DNA of 64,000 nt from contig JAVTVJ010000828.1 of assembly GCA_034509425.1 (NCBI GenBank), positions 186,001 through 250,000 of the forward strand, written 5' to 3'. The position numbers and the translations under genes are program-made. The DNA is from Eopsaltria australis. Lineage: Eukaryota; Chordata; Aves; Passeriformes; Petroicidae. Positions 22,285-30,301 of this stretch are shown here, piece by piece. The first letter of the stretch is position 1; the number at the start of each line of letters is the position of its first letter. Under the pieces are notes generated by a model. The model made no database searches. It saw nothing but the letters and a program-made list of their open reading frames with translations, and was not told the origin of the DNA.

Positions 22285-23826
22285 ATGGGCAACCATCAAA
22301 GCAAGAGGGAGAAGGAGCTAAGTTTTTTGTATTATAGTTTAAAATACCGTTTGGTTGATTCGGGGGAAAGTTTTGATAAAAAGTTACTTAAAAAGTTTTT
22401 GAAATGGGTACTTGGGAACATTCCTTTCGTTCATCCTAAGTCGGTTTTTACGCTTTCGTATTGGGATGACGTCGGGGAAAAATTAACCGATAGATTTGAG
22501 GGGGGAGATTTTTCAGTTAAACAGTTTTTTGGGTTGCAGACTTTAATTTATGATGTTTTAGTTAATGAGTTTGGGGAGGGTTCGAGTGCGGTTGACGTTA
22601 GTTCCCCTACCCCTGATCGTGTTCCTGAACCCCTCATTCCGCCCCCCTCTATCCCGGTGGCTGACCATGCGCCGGTACGCCCGTCTCGCGAAAGCAAGCG
22701 GGTTGAAATCGGAGACGATGGAAGTCTCCACCGAAGCACGGCAGTCACCAACCCTTTCTACCCTGAGTCTGGCCAGCTCAGGGTGGACCCATTCCTCACA
22801 ATTTACCCCAGTTCGCCGTCCCCAGTTGCGCCCGTTGCGCGGATTCCCCCTCCGAGTTATAGTAGTTTTGAATTTAAGGGAACGCCACAAAATGGCGTCG
22901 GGAGAAATTTTGCTGCGCCATTGCAAGATGGCGGATCGGGACTTTTGCCGCAATGCGGCAGCGGTTTGGACTTTGGCGCGCGCGCGAACCGGAGTGACGT
23001 GAATCCCTTCTACCCCGCCCCCTCCTCCCTAGCCCCCACCCCCGCGTCGAGTTACACGTCGGTCACACCCCCTGCGGCCGATGATGTCATTGCGTCGGGG
23101 CCCCTCCTTCCTCCCGCCCACGAAGTTCCCCGCCCCTTCGATCGCCCCACCCCTTACCCTGTAACTCCCACCCCAGTCCCGCCTCCAATCCTGCCCAGAT
23201 CCGCCCATGCCGGGAACCCCGCCCCTCCCGTTGGCGTGCCCGCCCCCTTGTTTTCCCACGCTGTACCCCTTCCGGTTTCCCACGGTCTACCTTCCGGTTC
23301 CCACGGTCCTACCCCGGAAGCGGGAAGGGATGAGGCCTATCCCACCCGGGCCTCCGAAGCCTATACCACCGGGGCCTCTCCCCCATCGCAGTTGCCGGTA
23401 GCCGTGCCCTTTGCGGCACCGGTGACGTACAACCGGCAGCGTAACACCGCGCGGTGGGAACCCATACAGCAAGGAGTAATTAAGGATATTTGCAAAGCGA
23501 GTCAGGAGTTTGGGCGCGCGTCTCCCTATTTCAAGGGGTTGATAAACTCCACGTTTGAAGCATCGTTGTTGGTGCCACACGATTTAAAACTCCTGATGTC
23601 GAGCCTTTTAATCGAACCGGATTTCTGGGTTTGGGAAAGCAGGTGGCACAGGGAGCTGCAAAAGTTACTTGCCACCTATCGCGGTGACCCCGCCAAAGCC
23701 TCCCTCACTATGGAACACCTTAGTGGGGAGGGAGCGTTTTCGGAACCCGGGGAGCAAGCCAAAAACTTCTGGCTGAAGTCCTTAAAGACATACAGCGGGC
23801 AGCGCGATCGGTGCTGTTTGGTTTAG
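22285..23826 (+). pseudogene. gag: ERV-2 gag, matrix to mid-capsid (frame broken)
   Basis: Gag is the structural polyprotein. This frame starts at ATG with MGNHQS, a glycine-2 myristoylation context for membrane targeting. A helical matrix domain covers about residues 1-100, a long proline-rich linker (100-370) includes a PPSY late-domain-like motif (RIPPPSYSS), and the N-terminal half of capsid begins at about residue 390. Near the A run at 23761-23765 the frame is lost and the ORF ends shortly after at 23826, while capsid similarity resumes in the -1 frame. The break is therefore an indel, not the natural end of gag. Confidence 0.85.
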
Positions 23827-24380
23827 CCGCTGACGGTGACCCTGCTCAGGGTTACACCACCATAAAGCAGGGTCCCCAAGAGAGGTTTGTTACCTTTGTA
23901 AATAGACTTCGGGAGTCCGTGGCGCGTGCAGTTACCAACCCGGTCGTGCAAAAAGAGTTGCTAGTAGAACTTGTTAGGGAAAACTCTAATGAGGAGTGCC
24001 ATAGGGTCATTGAGCTGATGCCTTGGGAGCCTCCGCCCACCATCGAGCTTATTACTGAGCGCTGCTCCCAAGTGAGGCTGCCAAAGCCAGAGACCCCTGA
24101 CTTGGCGAAAGTAAAACCCAAACCCACGCATTCCTATGGCGTCACAGCAGCGCCAGCTGAAAAACGTTGTTATAACTGTGGGAAGTTGGGTCATTTTATC
24201 AAAGACTGTAGACTCCCTCGCAAAGGACATTTTAACTGCACTAATTCTGTGAATCCCGAGTTACCGGCAGGTACCGCCTCTCATCAAAACAACGTGATAG
24301 CCCAACCCACGCCGTGTTCCTGTTGCCACTCCTCGGGAAACGGGAAGGGGAGGGCAGGTCAGTGCCGCGCTCCGCAATAA
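23766..24380 (+). pseudogene. gag: ERV-2 gag, C-terminal capsid and nucleocapsid
   Basis: The continuation of gag in the next frame. It holds the C-terminal capsid domain, including a segment like the major homology region (GYTTIKQGPQERFVTFVNRLRE), then one CCHC zinc knuckle, CYNCGKLGHFIKDC (24168-24209), which binds genomic RNA. A further cysteine pair (CSCCH) lies near the end. The slippery heptamer G GGA AAC at 24335-24341 sits in this frame just before the stop. Corresponding regions of ERV-5 are in a single uninterrupted gag, which supports the view that ERV-2 gag was one frame. Confidence 0.85.
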
Positions 24381-25171
24381 ATAAGTTAAACGCTGCACCT
24401 GGAGAGTCCACGACATCGACTTCACCAATCTACAGAGGACTCACGAGACTTCAACAGCTAGCGCGTCCACATTCGACAACGCGGCACTCTGCAGAGCCCT
24501 CACCGAGTGACTCCAATCGCCTGGATGTGGTGAGCTCGTTCGTTTTACATCTCACGGACACCACACCTCACCACGTTGCTGTGGAACTGATAAATGCACC
24601 ACACCACCCGTGCACATTACTTATAGTGGGAGATTCTATAAGAGGTCCCCCAGGACTTTTTGTTATTCCGGAAGTGAAACTTTATCAACCTAAAAAACCT
24701 ATCGGTGTCACCATCATGTTAAATACCACACCCTGGTTTTTGCCTAAAGGGACTTGGCTAGGCCAAGCACTGATTTTACCCGAGAACATCCCTAGGGACA
24801 CACAAACTCCGTTTGTATGGTGGACCCAGGTAGTTGGTACAGACAAACCATTCACTGACTGTAAGCTTATTAATGGCCAGAGTTCTGTCACCAGGGCAGG
24901 AATGATAGATACGGGATCTGATGTTACTATCATCGCTGACACAGAGTGGCCATCTGACTGGGGCACCAAAGACTTGAACGAATCCCTAAAGGGAGTCGGG
25001 GGAACAGTGTCTGCTAAAAGGGCAAAATCGGACATTCTTATCGAGGGTCCCGATGGACATGTAGGGACCGTGAGGCCATTCATAGTTTCCTCGGGTTTTA
25101 CACTGTGGGGCAGAGACCTGCTAGACCAGTGGGGCGCGAGGATTGAGATCCCTCCGCCTCAGGATTTTTAG
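24314..25171 (+). CDS. pro: ERV-2 pro: upstream beta-rich domain plus aspartic protease
   Basis: This frame is reached by -1 frameshifting from gag, so its first codons are not a real start. The retroviral aspartic protease lies at about residues 195-285, with the active-site loop MIDTGSDVTII and the C-terminal GRDLLDQWG; it would cleave Gag and Pol precursors as a dimer. Upstream, about residues 75-165, is a domain in the place where betaretroviruses have dUTPase. It ends in GTWLGQALILP, like dUTPase motif 4, but the catalytic motifs seen in ERV-1 (GSAGVD, GLIDADYRG) are absent. The stop TAG at 25169-25171 directly follows a second slippery sequence. Confidence 0.85.
   Translation: MFLLPLLGKREGEGRSVPRSAINKLNAAPGESTTSTSPIYRGLTRLQQLARPHSTTRHSAEPSPSDSNRLDVVSSFVLHLTDTTPHHVAVELINAPHHPCTLLIVGDSIRGPPGLFVIPEVKLYQPKKPIGVTIMLNTTPWFLPKGTWLGQALILPENIPRDTQTPFVWWTQVVGTDKPFTDCKLINGQSSVTRAGMIDTGSDVTIIADTEWPSDWGTKDLNESLKGVGGTVSAKRAKSDILIEGPDGHVGTVRPFIVSSGFTLWGRDLLDQWGARIEIPPPQDF
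24335..24341 (+). promoter_or_regulatory. ERV-2 gag-pro -1 frameshift heptamer
   Basis: gggaaac, phased as G GGA AAC in the gag frame (codons GGA and AAC), with the pro frame open one step back from 24314 on. This is a canonical X XXY YYZ site, used by simian type D retroviruses at gag-pro. The same heptamer in the same phase occurs at the end of ERV-5 gag. Confidence 0.82.
25162..25168 (+). promoter_or_regulatory. ERV-2 pro-pol -1 frameshift site
   Basis: G GAT TTT in the pro frame, followed at once by the TAG stop, with pol open one step back. It resembles the G GAU UUA site used at pro-pol in mouse mammary tumour virus. Position and phase fit; downstream RNA structure was not tested. Confidence 0.7.
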
Positions 25172-27849
25172 TGGGGGCCACCTCAAAGCGCGCTGGGCCA
25201 CAAGTTCCACCCATTAAGTGGCTCTCTGATAAACCCATCCGGATTGAGCAGTGGCCCCTACAAGGTGATAAGTTAAGCGCGCTCCACGAACTGGTCGACG
25301 AACAGCTGAAACTAGGTCGCATTACACCATCCCACAGCCCGTGGAACTCTCCGATATTTGTAATAAAAAAGCCCAAATCTGACAGTTATAGACTACTGCA
25401 CGACCTTCGTGCCATTAATGCGGTGATAGAGGAGATGGGCCCCCTGCAGCCTGGACTCCCATCACCAGCAATGTTGCCAAGGGGGTGGCCCGTCACCATA
25501 ATAGACATTAAAGACTGTTTCTTTAGTATCCCTCTGCATCCTGCAGATGCTCCCAGGTTTGCCTTCACAGTGCCTGCAATCAATCGGGAGGAACCTGTGC
25601 GACGCTACCATTGGCTCGTCCTCCCCCAGGGAATGAGAAATTCCCCCTCCCTTTGCCAATGGTACGTCTCCGGGGTCCTCTCTCCGGTACGAAAGGCATT
25701 TCCAGCTGTCCGTATCCTGCACTACATGGACGACATACTCGTCTGCGCACCTTCGCAAGAACAGCTACAACCAGCCCTGACTGCAGTTCTCCAGGCCATC
25801 GAGAACGTCGGTATGAAGGTGAATCCTAAGAAAATACAGTCCACGTCACCTTGGAATTATTTGGGGTCACGTATCACCAGCACCTTCATTGAGCCTCAAC
25901 TGATGAAACTTCCTGAAGAGCCTGCCACGCTTCGTGAGTTGCATCAGTTGTGTGGATCTATCAATTGGCTGCGACCCTTCCTAGGACTGAAGAACACCGA
26001 CTTGCAGCCTTTGTTTCAACTCCTGCGGGGAGGCCGTGCCCTGGATGCACCCATTCAATTCACCACGGAGGTGAGAGGGGCAGTTGGTAAAGTACTAACA
26101 GCACTACACACAAAATGGACACATAGGATTAACCCGGTTCTTCCCTTCCGTTTCAGCATTCTAGGGAAGAACCCGAAGTACCATGGGTTAATATTTCAAT
26201 GGGATGAGCAGGTGAGGGATCCCCTCCTGATAGTGGAGTGGATATTCCTACCTAATACGCCATCCAAAACAATCACGACGCCACAAGAGTTGGTGGCCGA
26301 GCTTATAATCAAAGCTCGCCAGCGTCTCCGTACCCTGGCTGGCTGTGATTTTGCGTGCATCCAAACCCCCTGGAAGAGAGATCAATTTGAGTCTGTCTTC
26401 CAGGAGAGTGAACATCTCCAATTAGCTCTGGAAAACTTCTCCGGTCAAATTGGGCACCAAAAGCTAAAACACCATCTTTTTAATTCGGAATTTCATTTGG
26501 CCCCAGAATTTGTTCAAAGTAAAACTCCAATTCCTGATGCCCTAACCATTTTCACAGACGGCTCTGGGTCCTCCCACAAGGCTGTGCTGACGTGGGAAAA
26601 TCCAGAGACCCTCGAGTGGGAAGAGGAAATTCTGGTGGTTGAGGGTTCTCCTCAAATTGCTGAGTTATCCGCCGTTGTTAGGGCATTCGAGCGGTTCCAG
26701 GAGCAACCGATAAATTTGGTGACAGATTCGGCCTATGTAGCGGGGATTGTTTCCAGGATTGAACATTCTCTATTGAAAGAGGTGAGTCATCAAAGACTTT
26801 TTGGGTTGCTTGCATCTTTGTTACAGCTCCTTTCCCACCGCAAGCATCCCTTCTTTGTAATGCACACAAGGTCACACACCAACCTACCCGGTTACATCGC
26901 AGAAGGTAATCAGAGAGCTGATGCATTAGCGATGTCTGTGCACAAATGTTCAGTTCCTGACGTTGTGGCACAGGCACGTTTGAGCCACCAATTCTACCAT
27001 CAAAATGCCCCTGCCCTCCGTAGGATGTTTAACCTGTCCTCGGAGCAGGCTAGGGCCATAGTGGCAACATGTCCGTCCTGTCAGAAACATCAAATTCCTG
27101 CCTTTAACGCTGGGGTCAATCCCCGAGGTCTCCATTCTAACGAAGTATGGCAAGCAGACATAACCCATTATGCACCTTTTGGTCGTCTTAAATATATTCA
27201 TGTATCAACTGACACATTTTCTGGTGCCACCTTTGCGTCGGTTCACACCGGAGAAAAGGCAAGAGATGTTAAAAGACATTTTCTAATGGCATTTTCTGTT
27301 TTAGGAGTGCCGAAGTCTATAAAAACTGATAATGGACCTTGTTATGTTTCAGCTAGTTTTAAAAAATTTTTACAGGAATGGGGAATTAGCCATACCACCG
27401 GCATACCCCATTCCCCAACTGGCCAAGCTATAGTTGAAAGAAAACATCAGGAGATTAAACGCATCCTTGAGCAGCAGCAGCGGGGAGGGACAGAGGAAAA
27501 GACGCCCATTGAGCGACTCTGTAAGGCGTTGTTTACCTTAAATTTTCTAAATTGTACGGATTCGGAGCCTTCCCCCCCCGTCTTTAGACATTTCACAAAT
27601 TCGGCCAGGATGAAATTGGCAGAAAAACCTCTTGTGCTGTTCAAGGATCCGGAAAATGGTCAGATTAAAGGTCCAGTCGAGCTGATTGTATGGGGAAGAG
27701 GGTATGGGTGTGTTTCCACAACAGCAGGTCCCCGGTGGATCCCGGCGAGAGCAATCCGCCCATACCTCCAGAGTGACCCACAGACCCCACAGGACAACCA
27801 GAACGTCAGCTTCGCATGGAAGCGAAGAAGAAAGAAGGCAACATCATAG
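25171..27849 (+). CDS. pol: ERV-2 pol: reverse transcriptase, RNase H, integrase (intact)
   Basis: About 892 codons read after frameshifting from pro, so no true initiator is expected. Reverse transcriptase: LHDLRAINAV, the first catalytic aspartate in TIIDIKDCFF, LPQGMRNSP, and the YMDD box at residues 185-188. Connection, then RNase H from about residue 461 (FTDGSG, AELSAVV, VTDSAY). Integrase: zinc domain with H-x3-H and C-x2-C (CPSC) near residues 605-640, then the core with D663 (WQADIT), D720 (KTDNGP) and E756 (AIVERKH), which gives the D,D-35-E spacing, then a C-terminal domain with RWIPARAI. No stop or missing catalytic residue is seen. The complete set matches betaretroviral Pol in order and length. 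Confidence 0.92.
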   Translation: MGATSKRAGPQVPPIKWLSDKPIRIEQWPLQGDKLSALHELVDEQLKLGRITPSHSPWNSPIFVIKKPKSDSYRLLHDLRAINAVIEEMGPLQPGLPSPAMLPRGWPVTIIDIKDCFFSIPLHPADAPRFAFTVPAINREEPVRRYHWLVLPQGMRNSPSLCQWYVSGVLSPVRKAFPAVRILHYMDDILVCAPSQEQLQPALTAVLQAIENVGMKVNPKKIQSTSPWNYLGSRITSTFIEPQLMKLPEEPATLRELHQLCGSINWLRPFLGLKNTDLQPLFQLLRGGRALDAPIQFTTEVRGAVGKVLTALHTKWTHRINPVLPFRFSILGKNPKYHGLIFQWDEQVRDPLLIVEWIFLPNTPSKTITTPQELVAELIIKARQRLRTLAGCDFACIQTPWKRDQFESVFQESEHLQLALENFSGQIGHQKLKHHLFNSEFHLAPEFVQSKTPIPDALTIFTDGSGSSHKAVLTWENPETLEWEEEILVVEGSPQIAELSAVVRAFERFQEQPINLVTDSAYVAGIVSRIEHSLLKEVSHQRLFGLLASLLQLLSHRKHPFFVMHTRSHTNLPGYIAEGNQRADALAMSVHKCSVPDVVAQARLSHQFYHQNAPALRRMFNLSSEQARAIVATCPSCQKHQIPAFNAGVNPRGLHSNEVWQADITHYAPFGRLKYIHVSTDTFSGATFASVHTGEKARDVKRHFLMAFSVLGVPKSIKTDNGPCYVSASFKKFLQEWGISHTTGIPHSPTGQAIVERKHQEIKRILEQQQRGGTEEKTPIERLCKALFTLNFLNCTDSEPSPPVFRHFTNSARMKLAEKPLVLFKDPENGQIKGPVELIVWGRGYGCVSTTAGPRWIPARAIRPYLQSDPQTPQDNQNVSFAWKRRRKKATS

Positions 27850-28040
27850 ACTGTGTTCCAACCATGAGCAGCTAAGAGCACCAGCGACAATGCTCAAAAC
27901 CTTCACAGCCCTACTCCCTTTCCCCTTTTCCCCACCCCACACTTACCTGAATGTTCTATCCTTACCCTGCCCTTGTTGAATGTTCTGAGAGGGGAAGGGT
28001 TGGTAGAAGTCAACTTTGCTGGGAAAGAGTTGTTTATACT

Positions 28041-28056
28041 TACCTTCCTGTTTCAG
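28041..28056 (+). promoter_or_regulatory. ERV-2 env splice acceptor
   Basis: A pyrimidine-rich stretch ending ccttcctgtttcag, 22 bp upstream of the env ATG. This is the expected site for the spliced env message. Confidence 0.65.
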
Positions 28057-28077
28057 TACACCTTGATAACAGAAGTA

Positions 28078-29457
28078 ATGGAGCTGGAAAGTGTGACCAA
28101 AATTCTGCTGTCCCTGTGGCTGCTGGCGACGATGACTCACCGTGGGCCAGAGACATCCGGCTGGATCCTTCCGCAACCGAAGGAGAATGTGTGGGTCACG
28201 CTCGCCAAGTCATTGAAACAAGACAATCTCTGTTTGAATACGGATGCTGCCGAGAACCCCCTGTCAACCTGTCTGGTGGGTATCCCTATGCAAGACCAGG
28301 ATCCTGTTCTTGCAAGTCTGAGGCCCAATTCTGTAAAATCATGGGATGCCTGGCTTGAGACTCTAAAACATGCAGTAGACGAAAGAAATTTTGATGTGGA
28401 ACCCCAAGAATTGGAACTGCTGGGGTCCGCACAAGCGAAATTCTGCGTGGAGGTTCAATACACGCTGACGGGGAACGAGCCCTATCGGGCTCAAATTGGA
28501 GACATTAAAAGAACTAATGTGAGTCCTCACAAACGTTCCATCTATACTTTTGATAAGGGGTGTGCACGTACTATTACCACACCTGCTACACCGTCGAGAG
28601 CCAGAGCACTTGGTGGTCCCCTCCGCCTACCAACAGGAGTGTTTCTTATCTGCGGGGACCGCATGTGGGCCGGGATACCGTCCCGTCCGGTAGGAGGGCC
28701 TTGCACGTTGGGCGAAGTAACCGTCCTAGCCCCTGGCAAAACGCAAATTCTCAAGTGGACAAAAACCAATTCGGCACGTAAAAAACGAGAAATTGACCAT
28801 TGGGATGAAAATTGCAATTCAGAAGTTAATCATTGGAGCTTTTCAAAGAGGGTGGTTGCTTCTGTCTTTGTGCCCTGGGCAGCAGCAGCTAAGGCGCTGG
28901 GGGAATTAGGTCATCTTGAATGTTGGCTTGGCAAACACGCCAACATAACGTCCCGTGCTTTGGCCCAATTACTTCAGGACGGAGACACCACCAGACGAGC
29001 CACCTTGCAGAACAGGGCGGCTATAGACTTCTTACTCCTCGCCCATGGGCACGGGTGCAAGGAATTTGAAGGTCTATGCTGTTTCAATCTTTCATTCCAC
29101 TCGCGCAGCATCCACGCCACTATACAGGGGATCCAGCAGCAGCTCCAAGATCTACATGTTGAAAGCAATGATTGGCTGCGGACCATGTTCGCACAAACTG
29201 GACTTTCATCATGGGCTACAGAACTGTTGTCCACCCTTGTTTGGATTTTAGTTATCGTTTTAATTGTGCTCTGTTTGTTTTCATGTTTAAAAAATGTCCT
29301 TGTTTCTAGGATTTCTCGTTCTTTCTTAGAAAACAAGAAACGGGGAGATGTTGCAGTTGTCATGGCAACGTCGGCCCCGGGCTCCCGGAAGGAAGGGTGG
29401 TGGGTGAAACCATCTCGTGGAAAGAATCCCCCGGGAGCCATCCCGACCTTGGTTTAG
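28078..29457 (+). CDS. env: ERV-2 env: alpharetrovirus-type envelope glycoprotein (open)
   Basis: About 459 codons from ATG at 28078. A hydrophobic N-terminus (KILLSLWLLA) is a likely signal peptide. The surface subunit runs to a furin-type site RKKR at residues 234-237. The transmembrane subunit follows with a hydrophobic fusion-peptide-like segment, a conserved helix beginning LQNRAAIDF at residue 310, a CX6CC motif (CKEFEGLCC), and a membrane span at about 383-404. The C-terminal tail runs through the polypurine tract and about 36 codons into the 3' LTR. The transmembrane part resembles the alpharetroviral group and the env remnant of ERV-3, unlike the rest of this genome. No stop or frame break is visible. 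Confidence 0.9.
   Translation: MELESVTKILLSLWLLATMTHRGPETSGWILPQPKENVWVTLAKSLKQDNLCLNTDAAENPLSTCLVGIPMQDQDPVLASLRPNSVKSWDAWLETLKHAVDERNFDVEPQELELLGSAQAKFCVEVQYTLTGNEPYRAQIGDIKRTNVSPHKRSIYTFDKGCARTITTPATPSRARALGGPLRLPTGVFLICGDRMWAGIPSRPVGGPCTLGEVTVLAPGKTQILKWTKTNSARKKREIDHWDENCNSEVNHWSFSKRVVASVFVPWAAAAKALGELGHLECWLGKHANITSRALAQLLQDGDTTRRATLQNRAAIDFLLLAHGHGCKEFEGLCCFNLSFHSRSIHATIQGIQQQLQDLHVESNDWLRTMFAQTGLSSWATELLSTLVWILVIVLIVLCLFSCLKNVLVSRISRSFLENKKRGDVAVVMATSAPGSRKEGWWVKPSRGKNPPGAIPTLV
29333..29348 (+). promoter_or_regulatory. ERV-2 polypurine tract
   Basis: agaaacggggaga directly precedes the TG of the 3' LTR. It lies inside the env reading frame. Confidence 0.82.
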
Positions 29458-29957
29458 TCCATTTAGTCTAGGTTACGCCTCTGTTTGATAATTTGTTAGT
29501 TGTGTTGTCTGTCAAGTTTTGTATCCTCCCCTGTTTCTGGGAAGCTCCGTGCAGGTGCTTCTCGGATTGGTCCCTGAACCTTTCTCCCTCCCTCCCTTAC
29601 TCCCGGTTGGTTTGTGATTCCTCTCCCCGCCCCAACTCCTCCCCCTTGCTCTGCCGTGATTGGTTGCCTGAGTTGTTTATCAGTCCCTGCACAGCCCTGT
29701 CCAGCGCCATTGTGCTTGGGACGAGGATCAATAAACGTTCCTGTTGCCCAGCATAGTCGCCGCTCCTTATTGCCTTGATTTCGCAGCTACTGGTAGCAAG
29801 AACCCATGCTTGCGAACACCGAGACCTCAGCACTTGGGATTAGCGTTGCTGTGGGCAGGGTAACCTTAGCCCTGGTGGCGCCCGGGTGGCTGAGGCAACC
29901 ATCCAGCAGGTGACCACGAGGCCGCGAAGCCACGAGGTACACTTATTATTTTTAATA
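29349..29957 (+). repeat. ERV-2 3' LTR
   Basis: 609 bp, about 99 percent identical to the 5' LTR. Its first 109 bp encode the end of the env frame. It ends within the palindrome cttatta-tttt-taataag. Confidence 0.9.
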
Positions 29958-29963
29958 AGTGTG
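29958..29963. repeat. ERV-2 target-site duplication, right copy
   Basis: agtgtg, matching 21300-21305. Confidence 0.75.
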
Positions 29964-30009
29964 CTGGCATTTAGCCACAAACCTGAATAGACGAACTGAA
30001 ACCACTACA
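29964..30009 (+). mobile_element. LTR-A copy A4, last 46 bp
   Basis: ctggcatttagcc... to accactaca, the end of the LTR displaced by ERV-2. It matches 11163-11208 of A2. Confidence 0.85.
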
Positions 30010-30301
30010 TTCAATGGTGTTTCTGTCCGGTTATTCGAACCAAATAATAGGCAAATTGATGAGAGTCTGAGATAAGGATTGATTAAGAGAAATAATAGGC
30101 AAAGCATGTATTAAAATACAAGATAAAGTAAATGGTAGTAGAAACTGTGTATTGTAGTAGTCATATAAAGTCTAGAGGTGGAAGTTTGTGTAAGAAGCTT
30201 TCTGTTTAGTTTAGTACTTTTTCTAAGTAAAGATTGTATGATTAATGTAATTTTGATAATAAGTCTTATATATAGTTTTTCCCCGAAGGCGAGAGGTGGA
30301 A
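30010..30301 (+). mobile_element. Internal region of the small LTR-A element
   Basis: Only 292 bp separate the end of A4 from the start of A5, and no coding sequence is present. At 30015 a primer-site-like tggtgt is followed by attcgaacc, both ends resembling the complement of tRNA-Leu, although the middle differs. At 30285-30301 a purine-rich run (gaaggcgagaggtggaa) directly precedes the next LTR. This is the layout of a non-autonomous LTR retrotransposon with very long LTRs. Confidence 0.65.

Larger units (their letters stand above)
21306..29957 (+). mobile_element. ERV-2: nearly intact betaretrovirus-like provirus with alpharetrovirus-type env
   Basis: An 8.65-kb provirus inserted in LTR-A copy A4. 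Order: 609-bp 5' LTR, lysine-type primer site, splice donor, gag, pro, pol, splice acceptor, env, polypurine tract, 609-bp 3' LTR. The LTRs differ at about six positions, roughly 1 percent. pro, pol and env are open with all catalytic motifs visible; gag has one frame break in capsid. Successive -1 frame changes (gag to pro to pol) match betaretroviral expression. Env is of the covalent, CX6CC, alpharetrovirus-like kind, so the genome is a mosaic of lineages. Confidence 0.93.

Noticed and set aside
23755..23770. C AAA AAC in ERV-2 gag as a programmed frameshift
   Set aside because: The first triplet is not a homopolymer, capsid is interrupted mid-domain, and ERV-5 gag has no such break, so an indel is more likely.
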